Origin: an uncultured bacterium
Lineage (GTDB): Bacteria; Cyanobacteriota; Vampirovibrionia; Gastranaerophilales; Gastranaerophilaceae
NCBI GenBank assembly: GCA_902775025.1
Contig: CACYKP010000015.1
Coordinates: forward strand, 1 to 64,000
Length of the DNA: 64,000 nt
Direction: 5' to 3'
Part shown: one piece after another, positions 42,426-52,126 of the stretch
How the letters are laid out: each line of letters opens with the position of its first letter
Position numbering within the stretch: position 1 is the stretch's first letter
Notes under the pieces: generated by a model
Databases searched by the model: none
What the model was told of the DNA's origin: nothing
What the model saw: only the letters and a program-made list of their open reading frames with translations
Program-made: the position numbers and the translations under genes

Positions 42426-44753
42426 ATTTCAGAGTTTCAATCAAAGGAACTTAGAAAAGCTGCAAAAGAAATCGACAAAAAATTCGGAGATGATAATAAG
42501 TCGATAAATACAAACAGTGAATTTGCAATGCTGCAAGTTCTTCTTAATGGTGATTTGAAAAAAGAAGTAGAAAAAGAAAATAATGATGTTAAAGCTTTAT
42601 TAGGTTACACAGCATCAGCAGATAAGACACAAGCTGCAGCCGTAACAGTTCCTGAAGCAAAAGACGAAAAAACTTCAGCATATTCAGAAGTAAGAGCTGC
42701 TTTTGACAAAGCAAGAGGATATGATAAAGAATCCGGCAAATATTCAAAAACATTAAAAGATGCCTACAAGGAAGTTGAAAAAGAATTTTCTGATAAGAAA
42801 TATTCTAAAGAAAAAAGAAAAGAATACAAAAAAGCCTTAAAACAACTAAACTACGAAAGAAAGAAAGGAGTACTGCTTAAAGAAGCTGCTCAACAAGCAA
42901 GAAGATCGGCTCTTGCAGTTGATGACCAATATAATATAGTAAATGAAAAAGCATTAGCTTATACATCACTTAAAGATGTACGTAAAGCAGAAATCGAAGC
43001 ATTAACAACAAAAGACGGTAAAGTCGATAAAAGAGCAAAGAAAGCTTTAAGACAACATAACGGTTCTGTAGCAAGAAGACTTTTCAATTGGTTAAGCGGA
43101 AATGATTCGGCAGGTAAAATCGATGATAAGAGCGTAAGAGCTGCAAACAGAGCTGCAAATGTACGTCAAAACGAAAGATTTTCAAAAGAAGAATTGACTA
43201 AAAAATTCGGCGAAGATTTTGTAAAATCTCTTATGGATTATAATCTGATAAAAGCTGATCCTAAGGCTGACAACAAATATGACGTAACAGAACTTTCAAA
43301 ATTAGTTGGCTCAGCACTTGGTGCTGATGGTACATACAACGATCACGACGAAGATGTTGAAGCAGAAAACCAAAGAATTCAAACTGTATTAGCTACAAGA
43401 ATTTTTGATACGGTTAAAGCAAATGAAATGAGAAACGGTAAAACAGAAAAAGATGCTAGCAAAATAGCTTACCAAACTCCAAAACCTTCTCTAGACAAAT
43501 CAAAAACTCGTGATTTGGTAGACTTATTAGGATACTACGATGATACAGCTCACGGAAAACTTGTAAGAACATATCAACATGCAATGCAAGGTCTTGCAAG
43601 CGGCGCATTTATTGGTGGCGTATCAGCAATTCCTAATACGTATAAAATTAATATGGAACAACACCAAACTCAATTAATTACATATGATGAAAATATGAGC
43701 AATGAAGCTTTAATAGAACTTATTAAATCAGGCGGTGTAATAGATTTTGTTGATGCTAATGACGGTATATTACAAAAACAAGATCAATTCTTAAATATTG
43801 AAAATGTTGGGAAAGCAATTGGCTTAAGTACATTAGTTGGAGCTGCGGTGGGTACTGCGGCAGGTGTTCTTCAAGGCTTATTGAGTAAAGGAAGAGAAAA
43901 AGAAGCTGTTGGATTATTACTGGAATGCGAAGATAATAGCACTTCTCCTGAAAGAATTATGGTAAAAATTGACAGTATTCAAAAAATGAGCGACGAAGAC
44001 AAGAAAAAACTTAAACAAATTGTAGTTCTTGGTTACCAAACAGAAATGGTTAAAGATCCTGAAACAGGCAAAACTTACGAACGTTTCAAACTTGATGAAA
44101 ACTGTGAACCAATATGGGATTACTGCAAATTTGAAAAGGCATACAATGAATTTAGAGGCAATATTAAATTCAATCCGGCAGAACTTAGAGCAGCTGCACT
44201 AAAAGCTCAAAACAGATTAGAAAATGTGGTTCAAGAAGATTGCGCAAAGGCTCCTGATGTTCAGCCTCCTGTTGAAGAAGTCAAACCTCAACCTGAATGC
44301 AAAGTTGTAACAAGAGGCGACATCAAGTTCAAAGATGCAAATACTTGCGACAATCACGCAGATGCTAATAAATACGGTTGGCACGAAGTTATACAAATGT
44401 TCTACTCAGATTGTTTAGCAAAACACAGTGAAAAAGAAATAAGATTTGCTCTAAGAAAAGCAAACGGAATTCCTAACAACTTGCCATACGTTCCTGCAGG
44501 ACTTGTTCTTCCGTATCAATTATTTGAAGGTGAAGACGAATGCACAAGAACAGAATGCAGAGAAGTTAAAAAAGGTCATTACGATCACAACGGCGTAATC
44601 AAGAATTCTGTAAAAGTCAAAGATGCTGAATATCAAGCCGGTATTGAATGCAAAGAAAACGGCGAAACAACTACTACTTGGTTAAAAGGCAAATACAAAA
44701 CAGATAAAGAAGCTAGAGAAGCTGGAGAAAAAATGTTAAAACCGGCAGAATAA
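42426..44753 (+). CDS. Large orphan protein with a probable AUU start
   Basis: The frame from ATG 42528 has no ribosome-binding site, but it stays open upstream to ATT 42426, which follows GAGGAATAA. Starting there gives MSEFQSKELRKAAKEIDKKFG..., a natural N-terminus and 775 residues in total. The protein is lysine-rich and helical, with two Ala/Gly-rich hydrophobic segments (ASGAFIGGVSAIPNTY and AIGLSTLVGAAVGTAAGVLQGLL) and a Cys-containing C-terminal third (CEDNSTS, DCAKAPD, ECKVVTRG, DECTRTEC, IECKENGE). No family was recognised. Overall style resembles the 441-aa coiled-coil protein. It ends at a strong terminator. Confidence 0.6.
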   Translation: MSEFQSKELRKAAKEIDKKFGDDNKSINTNSEFAMLQVLLNGDLKKEVEKENNDVKALLGYTASADKTQAAAVTVPEAKDEKTSAYSEVRAAFDKARGYDKESGKYSKTLKDAYKEVEKEFSDKKYSKEKRKEYKKALKQLNYERKKGVLLKEAAQQARRSALAVDDQYNIVNEKALAYTSLKDVRKAEIEALTTKDGKVDKRAKKALRQHNGSVARRLFNWLSGNDSAGKIDDKSVRAANRAANVRQNERFSKEELTKKFGEDFVKSLMDYNLIKADPKADNKYDVTELSKLVGSALGADGTYNDHDEDVEAENQRIQTVLATRIFDTVKANEMRNGKTEKDASKIAYQTPKPSLDKSKTRDLVDLLGYYDDTAHGKLVRTYQHAMQGLASGAFIGGVSAIPNTYKINMEQHQTQLITYDENMSNEALIELIKSGGVIDFVDANDGILQKQDQFLNIENVGKAIGLSTLVGAAVGTAAGVLQGLLSKGREKEAVGLLLECEDNSTSPERIMVKIDSIQKMSDEDKKKLKQIVVLGYQTEMVKDPETGKTYERFKLDENCEPIWDYCKFEKAYNEFRGNIKFNPAELRAAALKAQNRLENVVQEDCAKAPDVQPPVEEVKPQPECKVVTRGDIKFKDANTCDNHADANKYGWHEVIQMFYSDCLAKHSEKEIRFALRKANGIPNNLPYVPAGLVLPYQLFEGEDECTRTECREVKKGHYDHNGVIKNSVKVKDAEYQAGIECKENGETTTTWLKGKYKTDKEAREAGEKMLKPAE

Positions 44754-44780
44754 TAAGCAGACTATGGTTGTTTTCAAAAG

Positions 44781-44807
44781 AAGCGGCGGTTCAAATAACC
44801 GCCGCTT
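44781..44807 (+). terminator. Intrinsic terminator
   Basis: AAGCGGCGGTT-CAAAT-AACCGCCGCTT followed by TCTTTATC. It closes the large orphan gene upstream and lies between two convergent genes. Confidence 0.82.
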
Positions 44808-44892
44808 TCTTTATCAAAAGAAACGACAGGAATAAATCCCTGCCGCTTCTTAATTTATATATGCACCCGCATTTATCAAATGTTACTATCTA

Positions 44893-47637
44893 TTAGTCAA
44901 GCACTCCGATGATACCTTCATGGATATTGTGGTTGTCATCACAATCACATTGACAATTACATTCGAAGTGGAAGTTTTCTAACAAATCGATAATCTTATT
45001 TAATTTTTCGTTGTAATCAGGAGCAGTAGTATCCATAGCTTTTATTCTAGCTAAGATATCTTTCAACAAGCCTGTGCTTTCGCCTTGGAAATCAACCAAA
45101 TTTTTATTGATTGCATTAAGTAAAGCTTTGATATCATCAAATTTTGCAGGATCTACACCGGCTGCCTTAATCAAATCACCATAGTATTTTTGATTTGCTG
45201 CATCATGTTTGTTTAACATGATATCAAATTCTTCTACTGTCGGGATACGACCAAGTTTAGCTTCAATCTTATCAGCTGTAGCATTCAATTGTTTCAAGTA
45301 GTTTTCAATATTTGTTCTTTGAATTTCAGCCTTTTTACCTTGGTTAATAAGTGTTTGAGTCTTATCACCAACGTTCTTGATTTCTGATTTAATGTTATTT
45401 AATAACGCAATCTCTTGACCGTGTGCATCCATTGCATTCTTAGCATATTTATCAAATGATGTCATATATGATTTGAATAATGTAATTAATTCATCAAGTT
45501 TTGCATCAATTGAAGCTAAGTTACCCAAATCATCACCCATATTTGCGATTTCATTCAAGATGTCTTGGCTTAATGAACCCAATCCGTCAAGTTTATTAGA
45601 AATGCTTGCTAAGTAAGCAATTTGAGTATCATCTTTCTTTAATTGTGCTTTGATAAGAGCCGAAATTTCACCCATAGAAGCTTGAATATTACCGTTTAAT
45701 CTCTTTGCTATTTGTTCCATTTCTGCTGCTGTTAATGAACCGCCTTTATCAAGTTTGTCGCTGATCTCTTTTAATGCTTTGTTCTTAGCTTGAGCATCTG
45801 CATATAATGCACCGATACCATTTCTTATTTGAGTCATTACAACTGATTGATATTTTTGTTGCTTATATGATTTTGCTGCTAATTTTACCAAATCATCGAT
45901 AGATGCTTGCATATTATCGAATTTAGCAACAAATTCTGTAACAACAGCTTTAATGTCTTCAACATTTGCATCAATATTTTCTAAGATTGAAATAATTTGT
46001 TTTGCTGCTTCTTCTGCTGATATTGTATTATTATCAATCTTTTCATTTGTTGCATCTAACTTATCAGCAATATTTTCTTGACCTGCGATGAATGCATCTA
46101 ATCTTGCAATAATTTCATTTGCGGACATTTGTTGATTTGCATTTATTCTCTTGAACATTTCTTCCAATTGTCTGTAATCAATAGTTGTTCCGCCATTTTT
46201 AATTTTTGCTCTGATATCTTTCAAATCTATAGCTATTGTTCTGATATCAAAAGCTAATGATGAAGCTGCAAAACCAAGCTTTTTAAGATCTTTTCTTGTA
46301 GCATACGCTAAAGATTTAAGTTCTTTCATATCTACATCATATTTAGCAAAATGTTCTGCCAACATTGCCTTAATTTCAGATACATCTGCGCCAATATCGC
46401 CCAAGATTTTAATAATTTCTGATGCAGCTTCTTCTATTGTTATAGAATTATTGCCAACCTTTTCATTAATTTCATCTAACTTTTCATTTGTAATCTTAAG
46501 CTCTGCATTGTTAGCTTTAATTGCAGCTATAATTTCTGATTTTGACATCTTCATTACATCTTCTAATGACTTGCCGATTAATTGAGCAACGACTGTCAAT
46601 TCATCAACTGACATTTTAAGTTGGTCAGCCTTTTCAATAAGTTCTTGACCTTGAGTAATTAAGATATTGTTTTGAGCAATTAATGCATTGTTCTGATCAA
46701 TCATTGTTTGTTGCTGAGTTAATGATGCTTTTCCGTTCTTGTCTATTTCTTGTGCAACAGTTAACAATGACTTAGCATAGGCATCTGCGCTTGCTTTTGC
46801 TGATTTAATTTCAGAAAGAACAGATCTTAATAAGCTGTTATTTTCCTTCAATAAATCCATAATTTGTCTCATAGCTTCTTGTTCTGAAATTTGTTTATTT
46901 TCTAAAGCTTTTAAGATTTTATCAACTGCAGATCTTGCTTCAGACTCAGTAATTTGTTGAAGAACCATAATTGCATCTACAATAGATGATCTTTGATATT
47001 CACCGTTTTTAAATTCACCATAAACCATATTACGGAATTCTACTAAAAATGCATTTTGTTCATCAACAGAATCACCTACTCTATTGATAGATGCATTAAT
47101 GATAAGCAATTGTGAATAAGCATTATTTAAAGCTTCAAGCATTGCTCTGTCTCTTTCTGCATTAGCTGCTTCATTATCAGCTATTTGTCGTCTTAATTCA
47201 CTAATCTCTTGTTGTAATGCATTAACACCGTTTGTTATTGCAGCTGCTAACGCTTCAGTATCAACAATTTGTGTCTGAGATTGACTAAAGTTTTCTTTTG
47301 TACAAGATGCAGCACCTAATGTTAACATCGCAGCTAATGCAGCTATTTTTGTTGCATTTGCAAATTTACCTTGGAATGCTATATTTGATGAATAGGGAGC
47401 AACGAATGATTTTGCAGAATCTGTTTCTTCTGCTTTTGGTTCGTCTTTCATAACTCCTGCTTCTTTTGCTAACATAGGATTTGCCATTAGGTTTTGCATA
47501 CCTTGAAACATCAAAGCTTTCATACCGATATTTGATTGTGCTTTTGATACTGCAGGCATTTGTACTGCCGGAATACCTGTTTCTTCTTTTTTGATTTTGC
47601 TGTCAATTGACAACATGTTTGTCTTCATAATGTTCAT
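44893..47637 (-). CDS. Very long coiled-coil protein with internal lipobox-like segment and Cys-rich tail
   Basis: 914 residues. The first 85 or so are polar and contain SSNIAFQGKF, the Phe motif seen in other proteins here. A hydrophobic segment follows (IAALAAMLTLGAASC), ending in a lipobox-like Ala-Ala-Ser-Cys near residue 111. The rest is almost entirely coiled coil, with an internal duplication: ITIEEAASEIIKILGDIGADVSEIKAMLAEHFAKYD resembles ISAEEAAKQIISILENIDANVEDIKAVVTEFVAKFD. The C-terminus is a cysteine cluster (FECNCQCDCDD). It looks like an extended surface or periplasmic fibre; this is an inference. AAGGAG precedes the ATG. Confidence 0.68.
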   Translation of the reverse strand: MNIMKTNMLSIDSKIKKEETGIPAVQMPAVSKAQSNIGMKALMFQGMQNLMANPMLAKEAGVMKDEPKAEETDSAKSFVAPYSSNIAFQGKFANATKIAALAAMLTLGAASCTKENFSQSQTQIVDTEALAAAITNGVNALQQEISELRRQIADNEAANAERDRAMLEALNNAYSQLLIINASINRVGDSVDEQNAFLVEFRNMVYGEFKNGEYQRSSIVDAIMVLQQITESEARSAVDKILKALENKQISEQEAMRQIMDLLKENNSLLRSVLSEIKSAKASADAYAKSLLTVAQEIDKNGKASLTQQQTMIDQNNALIAQNNILITQGQELIEKADQLKMSVDELTVVAQLIGKSLEDVMKMSKSEIIAAIKANNAELKITNEKLDEINEKVGNNSITIEEAASEIIKILGDIGADVSEIKAMLAEHFAKYDVDMKELKSLAYATRKDLKKLGFAASSLAFDIRTIAIDLKDIRAKIKNGGTTIDYRQLEEMFKRINANQQMSANEIIARLDAFIAGQENIADKLDATNEKIDNNTISAEEAAKQIISILENIDANVEDIKAVVTEFVAKFDNMQASIDDLVKLAAKSYKQQKYQSVVMTQIRNGIGALYADAQAKNKALKEISDKLDKGGSLTAAEMEQIAKRLNGNIQASMGEISALIKAQLKKDDTQIAYLASISNKLDGLGSLSQDILNEIANMGDDLGNLASIDAKLDELITLFKSYMTSFDKYAKNAMDAHGQEIALLNNIKSEIKNVGDKTQTLINQGKKAEIQRTNIENYLKQLNATADKIEAKLGRIPTVEEFDIMLNKHDAANQKYYGDLIKAAGVDPAKFDDIKALLNAINKNLVDFQGESTGLLKDILARIKAMDTTAPDYNEKLNKIIDLLENFHFECNCQCDCDDNHNIHEGIIGVLD

Positions 47638-47808
47638 ACGATTTATGCTCCTTTTTCTACTTGCTAGTGTCGTACCTATATATCAGGTCTAAAAATCGTA
47701 AAAAATCTTTTTGCTAGTTTTGACATGATTTTTTTATAAATGTTTACAAAAGTTTACACACTAGTTTTAAAACGCAATAACGACAAAGAAATATACTATA
47801 AAAAACAC

Positions 47809-47837
47809 TTGCCTTATATAGTGCTTCAAGCTATAAT
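47809..47837 (+). promoter_or_regulatory. Sigma-70 promoter of lysC
   Basis: TTGCCT, 17-base spacer, TATAAT; the ATG lies 25 bases after the -10 element. Confidence 0.72.
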
Positions 47838-47862
47838 ATCAAATGGACAAAAGGTTAATAAC

Positions 47863-49128
47863 ATGAAAGATATAATTGTACAGAAGTTTGGCGGAACATC
47901 TGTAGCTGATACGGATAAAATTAAAAATGTAGCTAAAGCTATAATCAGGGAGAAAGAATTAGGGCATGATATTGTCGTAGTTGTTTCTGCAATGGGACAT
48001 ACAACTGATTATTTAGTAAAAATGGCACACGAAATTTCGGAAAATCCTTCTTCTAGAGAAATGGACATGCTTCTTTCTACGGGAGAAGGCGTTTCAATTG
48101 CGCTGCTTGCCATGGCACTGCAAGCTCAAGGGTGTCCCGCAGTCAGCATGAATGCCATGCAAATCGGTATCATGACAGAAAAAGTTCACTCTAAAGCCAG
48201 AATTATTGATATTAAAACAGATAAAATAAAAAGCTATTTAGAACAAGGAAAAGTTGTTGTTGTTGCAGGATTTCAGGGGGTTACTGAGGATTTGGAAATA
48301 ACAACTTTAGGAAGAGGCGGTTCTGATACTTCTGCAGTTGCTCTTGCAGGAGCATTAAATGCGAAAAGATGCGATATATATACTGACGTTGAAGGAGTCT
48401 ACACTACAGATCCCCGAATTGTACCAAATGCATCAAGGTTAGAAGAAATATCTTACGGCGAGATGTTAGAACTTGCAAGGGTTGGAGCGAATGTACTTCA
48501 CCCTCGTGCAGTCGAAACAGCTAAACAATATGAAGTACCGGTCAGGGTTAGAAGTACTTTTAAATTAGATAATTTAGGAACTTTAATATTAGGAGTGGAT
48601 AAAATGGAATTACACAAACCAGTTACAGGCGTTGCGTCTGATTTATCACAATTAAGAATTGTTGTTTGCGATGTAAAAGATAACCCCGGTACTGCCGCAA
48701 TCCTCTTCAACGGTTTAGCAATAGCAAATATATCGGTTGATATGATTATTCAATCTTATGCAAGAAAAGAATTAAATACTAATGACATCGCCTTCACAAT
48801 TGATAAAGGTGATTTAAAACAAACTTTGAGCATATTGGAAAAAGTAAAAGCACAACTTGACTTTTCTAATATTTATGTTGATGAAGATATTGCAAAAATT
48901 TCAATTGTCGGAGCCGGTATGATTGACCGCCCCGGTATAGCCGCTCAGATGTTTAAAACTTTAGCAGATAATGATATTAATATTAAGATGATTGCAACAA
49001 GTGAAATCAAAATCAGCTGTATTGTTGATGCTAAAGATGCTAAAAAATCAGTTGAAAGCCTGCATAAAGCATTCCACTTAGAGTGTGACGAAATTGCAGA
49101 AGTAAAAGGAACTTTACCCGACGTATAG
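47863..49128 (+). CDS. lysC: Aspartate kinase
   Basis: First step of lysine, methionine and threonine synthesis. The start is taken at the ATG eight bases after AAAGG, giving 421 residues and the canonical opening MKDIIVQKFGGTSVAD; a longer frame upstream overlaps the promoter. Kinase motifs TTLGRGGSDTSAVALA and CDIYTDVEGVYTTDPRIV are present. Two C-terminal ACT domains (ISVDMIIQS... and KISIVGAGMIDRPGIAAQMFKTLADNDINIKMIATSEIKISCIV) provide allosteric control by amino-acid end products. It is monofunctional and is not fused to homoserine dehydrogenase. Confidence 0.95.
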   Translation: MKDIIVQKFGGTSVADTDKIKNVAKAIIREKELGHDIVVVVSAMGHTTDYLVKMAHEISENPSSREMDMLLSTGEGVSIALLAMALQAQGCPAVSMNAMQIGIMTEKVHSKARIIDIKTDKIKSYLEQGKVVVVAGFQGVTEDLEITTLGRGGSDTSAVALAGALNAKRCDIYTDVEGVYTTDPRIVPNASRLEEISYGEMLELARVGANVLHPRAVETAKQYEVPVRVRSTFKLDNLGTLILGVDKMELHKPVTGVASDLSQLRIVVCDVKDNPGTAAILFNGLAIANISVDMIIQSYARKELNTNDIAFTIDKGDLKQTLSILEKVKAQLDFSNIYVDEDIAKISIVGAGMIDRPGIAAQMFKTLADNDINIKMIATSEIKISCIVDAKDAKKSVESLHKAFHLECDEIAEVKGTLPDV

Positions 49129-49221
49129 AGCGTGGTAAATCGGAATAAGAGTTAAATATTACAGAAAAAATGAACAAAATTAATTTTTAGTCGTTATATA
49201 AACAGAAAGGGTAATATTATT

Positions 49222-49692
49222 ATGAAAAAAATATTTTTTACTGTATTAGCAGTAATGATAGTATCTTTATCTGTATTTGCAGATGACAAACAAGACGCTT
49301 TAAAAGCATTTAACAGCTATGTAAATATGGCTAATACATATAATACAGATATGTTTAATTTTTATTCTCCAAAAGCTAAAATTATACGACAAGTAATTAA
49401 GCCAGACGGAGGATTGGTTGATGTTTTAACTGATACATCCACTTATATAACCCAAATGAAAATCGGACAGGTTGGAGCAAAAGCCAGAAAATACAAAAAC
49501 AACTATACTAATGTTGTTGCGACACCAATCTCTGCAGGCAAGGTTAAAATAAAAAGCGTTCGCCATCCTTCTGTAGATAACGATAGCTTAAAAGCATATA
49601 TGGTTTTTCAAAAACAGCCTAACGGAAAATGGTTAATAGTAGAAGAGATGATGCAAACAAGACAACAAATCTTCTTAAAATATGCTAAATAG
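49222..49692 (+). CDS. Secreted NTF2-like protein
   Basis: 156 residues with a signal peptide (MKKIFFTVLAVMIVSLSVFADD). The mature part resembles small SnoaL/NTF2-fold periplasmic proteins: an N-terminal helix (DALKAFNSYVNMANTYNTDMFNFYSPKAKII), strands, and a final GKWLIVEEMMQTRQQI. No active-site motif is evident. GAAAGGG precedes the ATG. It follows lysC by 93 bases. The fold call rests on pattern only. Confidence 0.6.
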   Translation: MKKIFFTVLAVMIVSLSVFADDKQDALKAFNSYVNMANTYNTDMFNFYSPKAKIIRQVIKPDGGLVDVLTDTSTYITQMKIGQVGAKARKYKNNYTNVVATPISAGKVKIKSVRHPSVDNDSLKAYMVFQKQPNGKWLIVEEMMQTRQQIFLKYAK

Positions 49693-49852
49693 GGGATAAT
49701 AATATAAACGGTGCATCAAAACTATGCACTCTGTATAAATGGCGGAATGAACTCCACCCTAATAAACAGAACTAAATATAAACTGCACTTTACAAATAAA
49801 TTTTAGCATTTTAAAATTATAGTAATTGTTAATATCTTAATCGAGGTAACAA

Positions 49853-50098
49853 ATGGATCAAATTATTAAAATCGCATGGGAATTGAACGAAAAGACAGAT
49901 AATCGTTATAAATTAGTTTACGAAATCGCTGAACTTGCTAAAAAGTTAGTCGATGAAACTCAAATGAAAAAAGCCCGAGACGAGTTTGGTTTTGAAGAAG
50001 CGGCAGTTAACGAAAATCCTTATAAAAAGGAAAATCCCGTAGAACACGCCATTATGGTTAAAGCTTCAGAATCAGACGATACTGAGCTGGTCGGGTAA
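49853..50098 (+). CDS. rpoZ: Probable RNA polymerase omega subunit
   Basis: An 81-residue protein whose layout matches omega: DNRYKLVYEIAELAKKLVDE, equivalent to the N-R-Y/F-x-L-v-x-x-A-x-x-A-R-x-L core helix, then a short insert, then KKENPVEHAIMVKASE, equivalent to KPVxxAxxEIxxG. GAGGT lies five bases before the ATG, and a strong terminator follows. Omega helps assemble the beta-prime subunit. The match is by eye and the arginine of the core is replaced by lysine, so the call is moderate. Confidence 0.55.
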   Translation: MDQIIKIAWELNEKTDNRYKLVYEIAELAKKLVDETQMKKARDEFGFEEAAVNENPYKKENPVEHAIMVKASESDDTELVG

Positions 50099-50117
50099 GA
50101 TAAAAAAGATTAAACGT

Positions 50118-50149
50118 AAAAACTTCCGCTTAAATAAGCGGAAGTTTTT
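50118..50149 (+). terminator. Intrinsic terminator after the omega-like gene
   Basis: A 14-bp stem (AAAAACTTCCGCTT / AAGCGGAAGTTTTT) with a 4-base loop and trailing T-run. Confidence 0.88.
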
Positions 50150-50214
50150 TGTTATTCAAAAACTATTCCCCTCACCCGCACTCGTACGGTTCACTTATTC
50201 ACCTACGATTGCGT

Positions 50215-50233
50215 CCTCTCACTTCGGGAGAGG
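50215..50233. repeat. REP-like hairpin CCTCTC-GAGAGG
   Basis: Part of the GC-richer string starting CCCCTCACCCGCACTCG at 50168; related to the elements near 38952, 42290 and 53921. Confidence 0.5.
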
Positions 50234-50368
50234 AAAGGATATAAAAAATGTAAAAAAATCTTAACAATTAGTCAATTTTTATTATTCACAGGTTTTAAAA
50301 AAGGAAGAAGGTCGAAGTATGAATAAACAAACTCAAAAATTAATGAACTTAATTTGGGGGCTATAATT

Positions 50369-51646
50369 ATGGTTAATGTAGCATCAATATTCTCAACATT
50401 AGGGAACCCAAATTCACTTATACCTCTTGCAGTAAAAGATGTTTCATCAACAACTGCAATAACTGCAAGCTCTTTTCTTACAGGAAAAGAAGAAGGGCAA
50501 GACAGGCTCATTGACGAAGTCGGCACGCAAATTATTTGGCTCATGGGTATTCCTGCCTTCAAATGGTTATTTGATAAAACTATTTTTAAAGCGTACGGCT
50601 TAGATTCAAAATTCGATGTCAGAAATCTCAAAGACAAAGATGTTTTTGAAAAGATTAAAGAATACGCACCAACTGATGATATAAAGAAAAACATTGAAAA
50701 AATTGGGAAAAAACAAGGTCTATTCAAAAATGTTGCTCTTTATAAGTTCTTTTTTGCAACCGGTGCTACTATTGCAAGCTATATAGGCTTAACAAGAGCT
50801 AAACAAGCTTATACAGAAAATAAAATTAAACAAAACCTTATTAAAGAATTTAACGAAAATAAAGAAAAAGAAAATAATTCGACCATAAAACAAGAAAATC
50901 CGAGCTTTAAGGGATTAGGAGAAATAGTTAAAAACTTTGCGTTCTCTCCGGTTAAAAACATGTGGATATTAGACGGTGCAATTACAGGAGAAAGACTTGC
51001 TGATTCAAGAAGTCCTCAAGAATTTGCCGGATACTCTATAAAAGAAGGCTTATACTTATTCTTTATGTATTATGCAGGCGGTAAAATTCAAGAGATGCTT
51101 GAAAAAAGAGCTGATAAAAAGTACCACAAATCTATCGGACTTGATGCGAGAGTAATAGAAAACGGAAAGCTTCAAAAAGCGTTCGTAGACGGAACTATTA
51201 AGAAAAGTCTTGAAGCTTTTGAAAAGATTAAAGACAAAAAAGATGCTGATATTTATGAATTTTTGCACAAAAATCCTGATAATGAGATTGTTAAAGTTGC
51301 AAAAGACTCTGACATTATATCTATGTTGGGGAAAACAGACAAAATCGATACAAGAAAATATATCAATCTTAATGATATAAAGTCAACATACGAAAAGATT
51401 GATAAATTGTACAAGCAATTCCTTGAAGCAACTTCAAAAGGTGAAACAGCAGATACATTCTTTAAAGGAGTGAAAAAGCTTAAAAGACATTCTGTAATTA
51501 CTAATATTGCAACTTGTATATTTGCTCTTAGCGTTGTTACTCCTGCAGCTATGCTTGTAAAAAGACTTCTGGGCAAAGATAATTCGGAATTTCAAACAAA
51601 AAAAGAAATTAGAGAACAATTGATAAAAGAAGGTATCATTTCGTAA
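50369..51646 (+). CDS. Multi-pass membrane-associated orphan protein
   Basis: About 425 residues from the ATG that follows GGGGG by eight bases. Hydrophobic segments occur near 40-55 (IIWLMGIPAFKWLF), 125-145 (FFFATGATIASYIGL), 220-235 (LYLFFMYYAG) and 385-405 (IATCIFALSVVTPAAMLV). Between them are lysine-rich helices. ENPSFKGLGE near residue 180 carries the Phe-x-Gly motif found in several neighbours. It has no recognised family. The style is common in Gastranaerophilales genomes, in my recollection. It is monocistronic. Confidence 0.65.
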   Translation: MVNVASIFSTLGNPNSLIPLAVKDVSSTTAITASSFLTGKEEGQDRLIDEVGTQIIWLMGIPAFKWLFDKTIFKAYGLDSKFDVRNLKDKDVFEKIKEYAPTDDIKKNIEKIGKKQGLFKNVALYKFFFATGATIASYIGLTRAKQAYTENKIKQNLIKEFNENKEKENNSTIKQENPSFKGLGEIVKNFAFSPVKNMWILDGAITGERLADSRSPQEFAGYSIKEGLYLFFMYYAGGKIQEMLEKRADKKYHKSIGLDARVIENGKLQKAFVDGTIKKSLEAFEKIKDKKDADIYEFLHKNPDNEIVKVAKDSDIISMLGKTDKIDTRKYINLNDIKSTYEKIDKLYKQFLEATSKGETADTFFKGVKKLKRHSVITNIATCIFALSVVTPAAMLVKRLLGKDNSEFQTKKEIREQLIKEGIIS

Positions 51647-51702
51647 TAATTTATAGAAAATTCTAAATATATCTGATATAATACAAAGAAAAAGGAGCGT
51701 AT

Positions 51703-52002
51703 ATGAAGAAATTAATTATTTTATCAATGTTTTTATCAGTAACAGGTTCAGCATTTGCAGCAGATGTTTTTATGAACAACAATCCATTTCCGCAAACAAT
51801 GCCTGAAACTATGAATAACATTTATCAATCAGAACCTGCAACAATTCAACAAGAAGCTAAGAAAGAAAAAAGATTTTGGTTTAGAAAAGGTAAAAACCTT
51901 CAAGAACAAGAAAGACAAGAGCTTAAACAAAGAGCAGACTCTAATCCAAACGAAGGTGTAATCAACAGCACTAAAGACGGAAGTTTTTATTTGTTTAAAT
52001 AG
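51703..52002 (+). CDS. Small secreted protein, 99 aa
   Basis: A signal peptide (MKKLIILSMFLSVTGSAFAADV) precedes a polar, lysine/glutamine-rich mature part (QQEAKKEKRFWFRKGKNLQEQER) and ends KDGSFYLFK. A TGATATAAT extended -10 and AAGGAG precede the ATG, and a terminator follows. The short basic segment KRFWFRKGK recalls KKSFWSKLK in the secreted protein at the left edge of the window. The function is unknown. Confidence 0.65.
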   Translation: MKKLIILSMFLSVTGSAFAADVFMNNNPFPQTMPETMNNIYQSEPATIQQEAKKEKRFWFRKGKNLQEQERQELKQRADSNPNEGVINSTKDGSFYLFK

Positions 52003-52020
52003 AATTTTAACAATAACTAC

Positions 52021-52052
52021 AAAACAGGAAGTGATTTTTCACTTCCTGTTTT
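52021..52052 (+). terminator. Intrinsic terminator
   Basis: AAAACAGGAAGTGA-TTTT-TCACTTCCTGTTTT followed by TATAT; closes the 99-aa secreted protein gene. Confidence 0.88.
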
Positions 52053-52126
52053 TATATGTAAACACATATTCTTAAATAAAAACATTATATACGAGCCTGT
52101 AACATAGCAGACTTACTCAAAAATAT

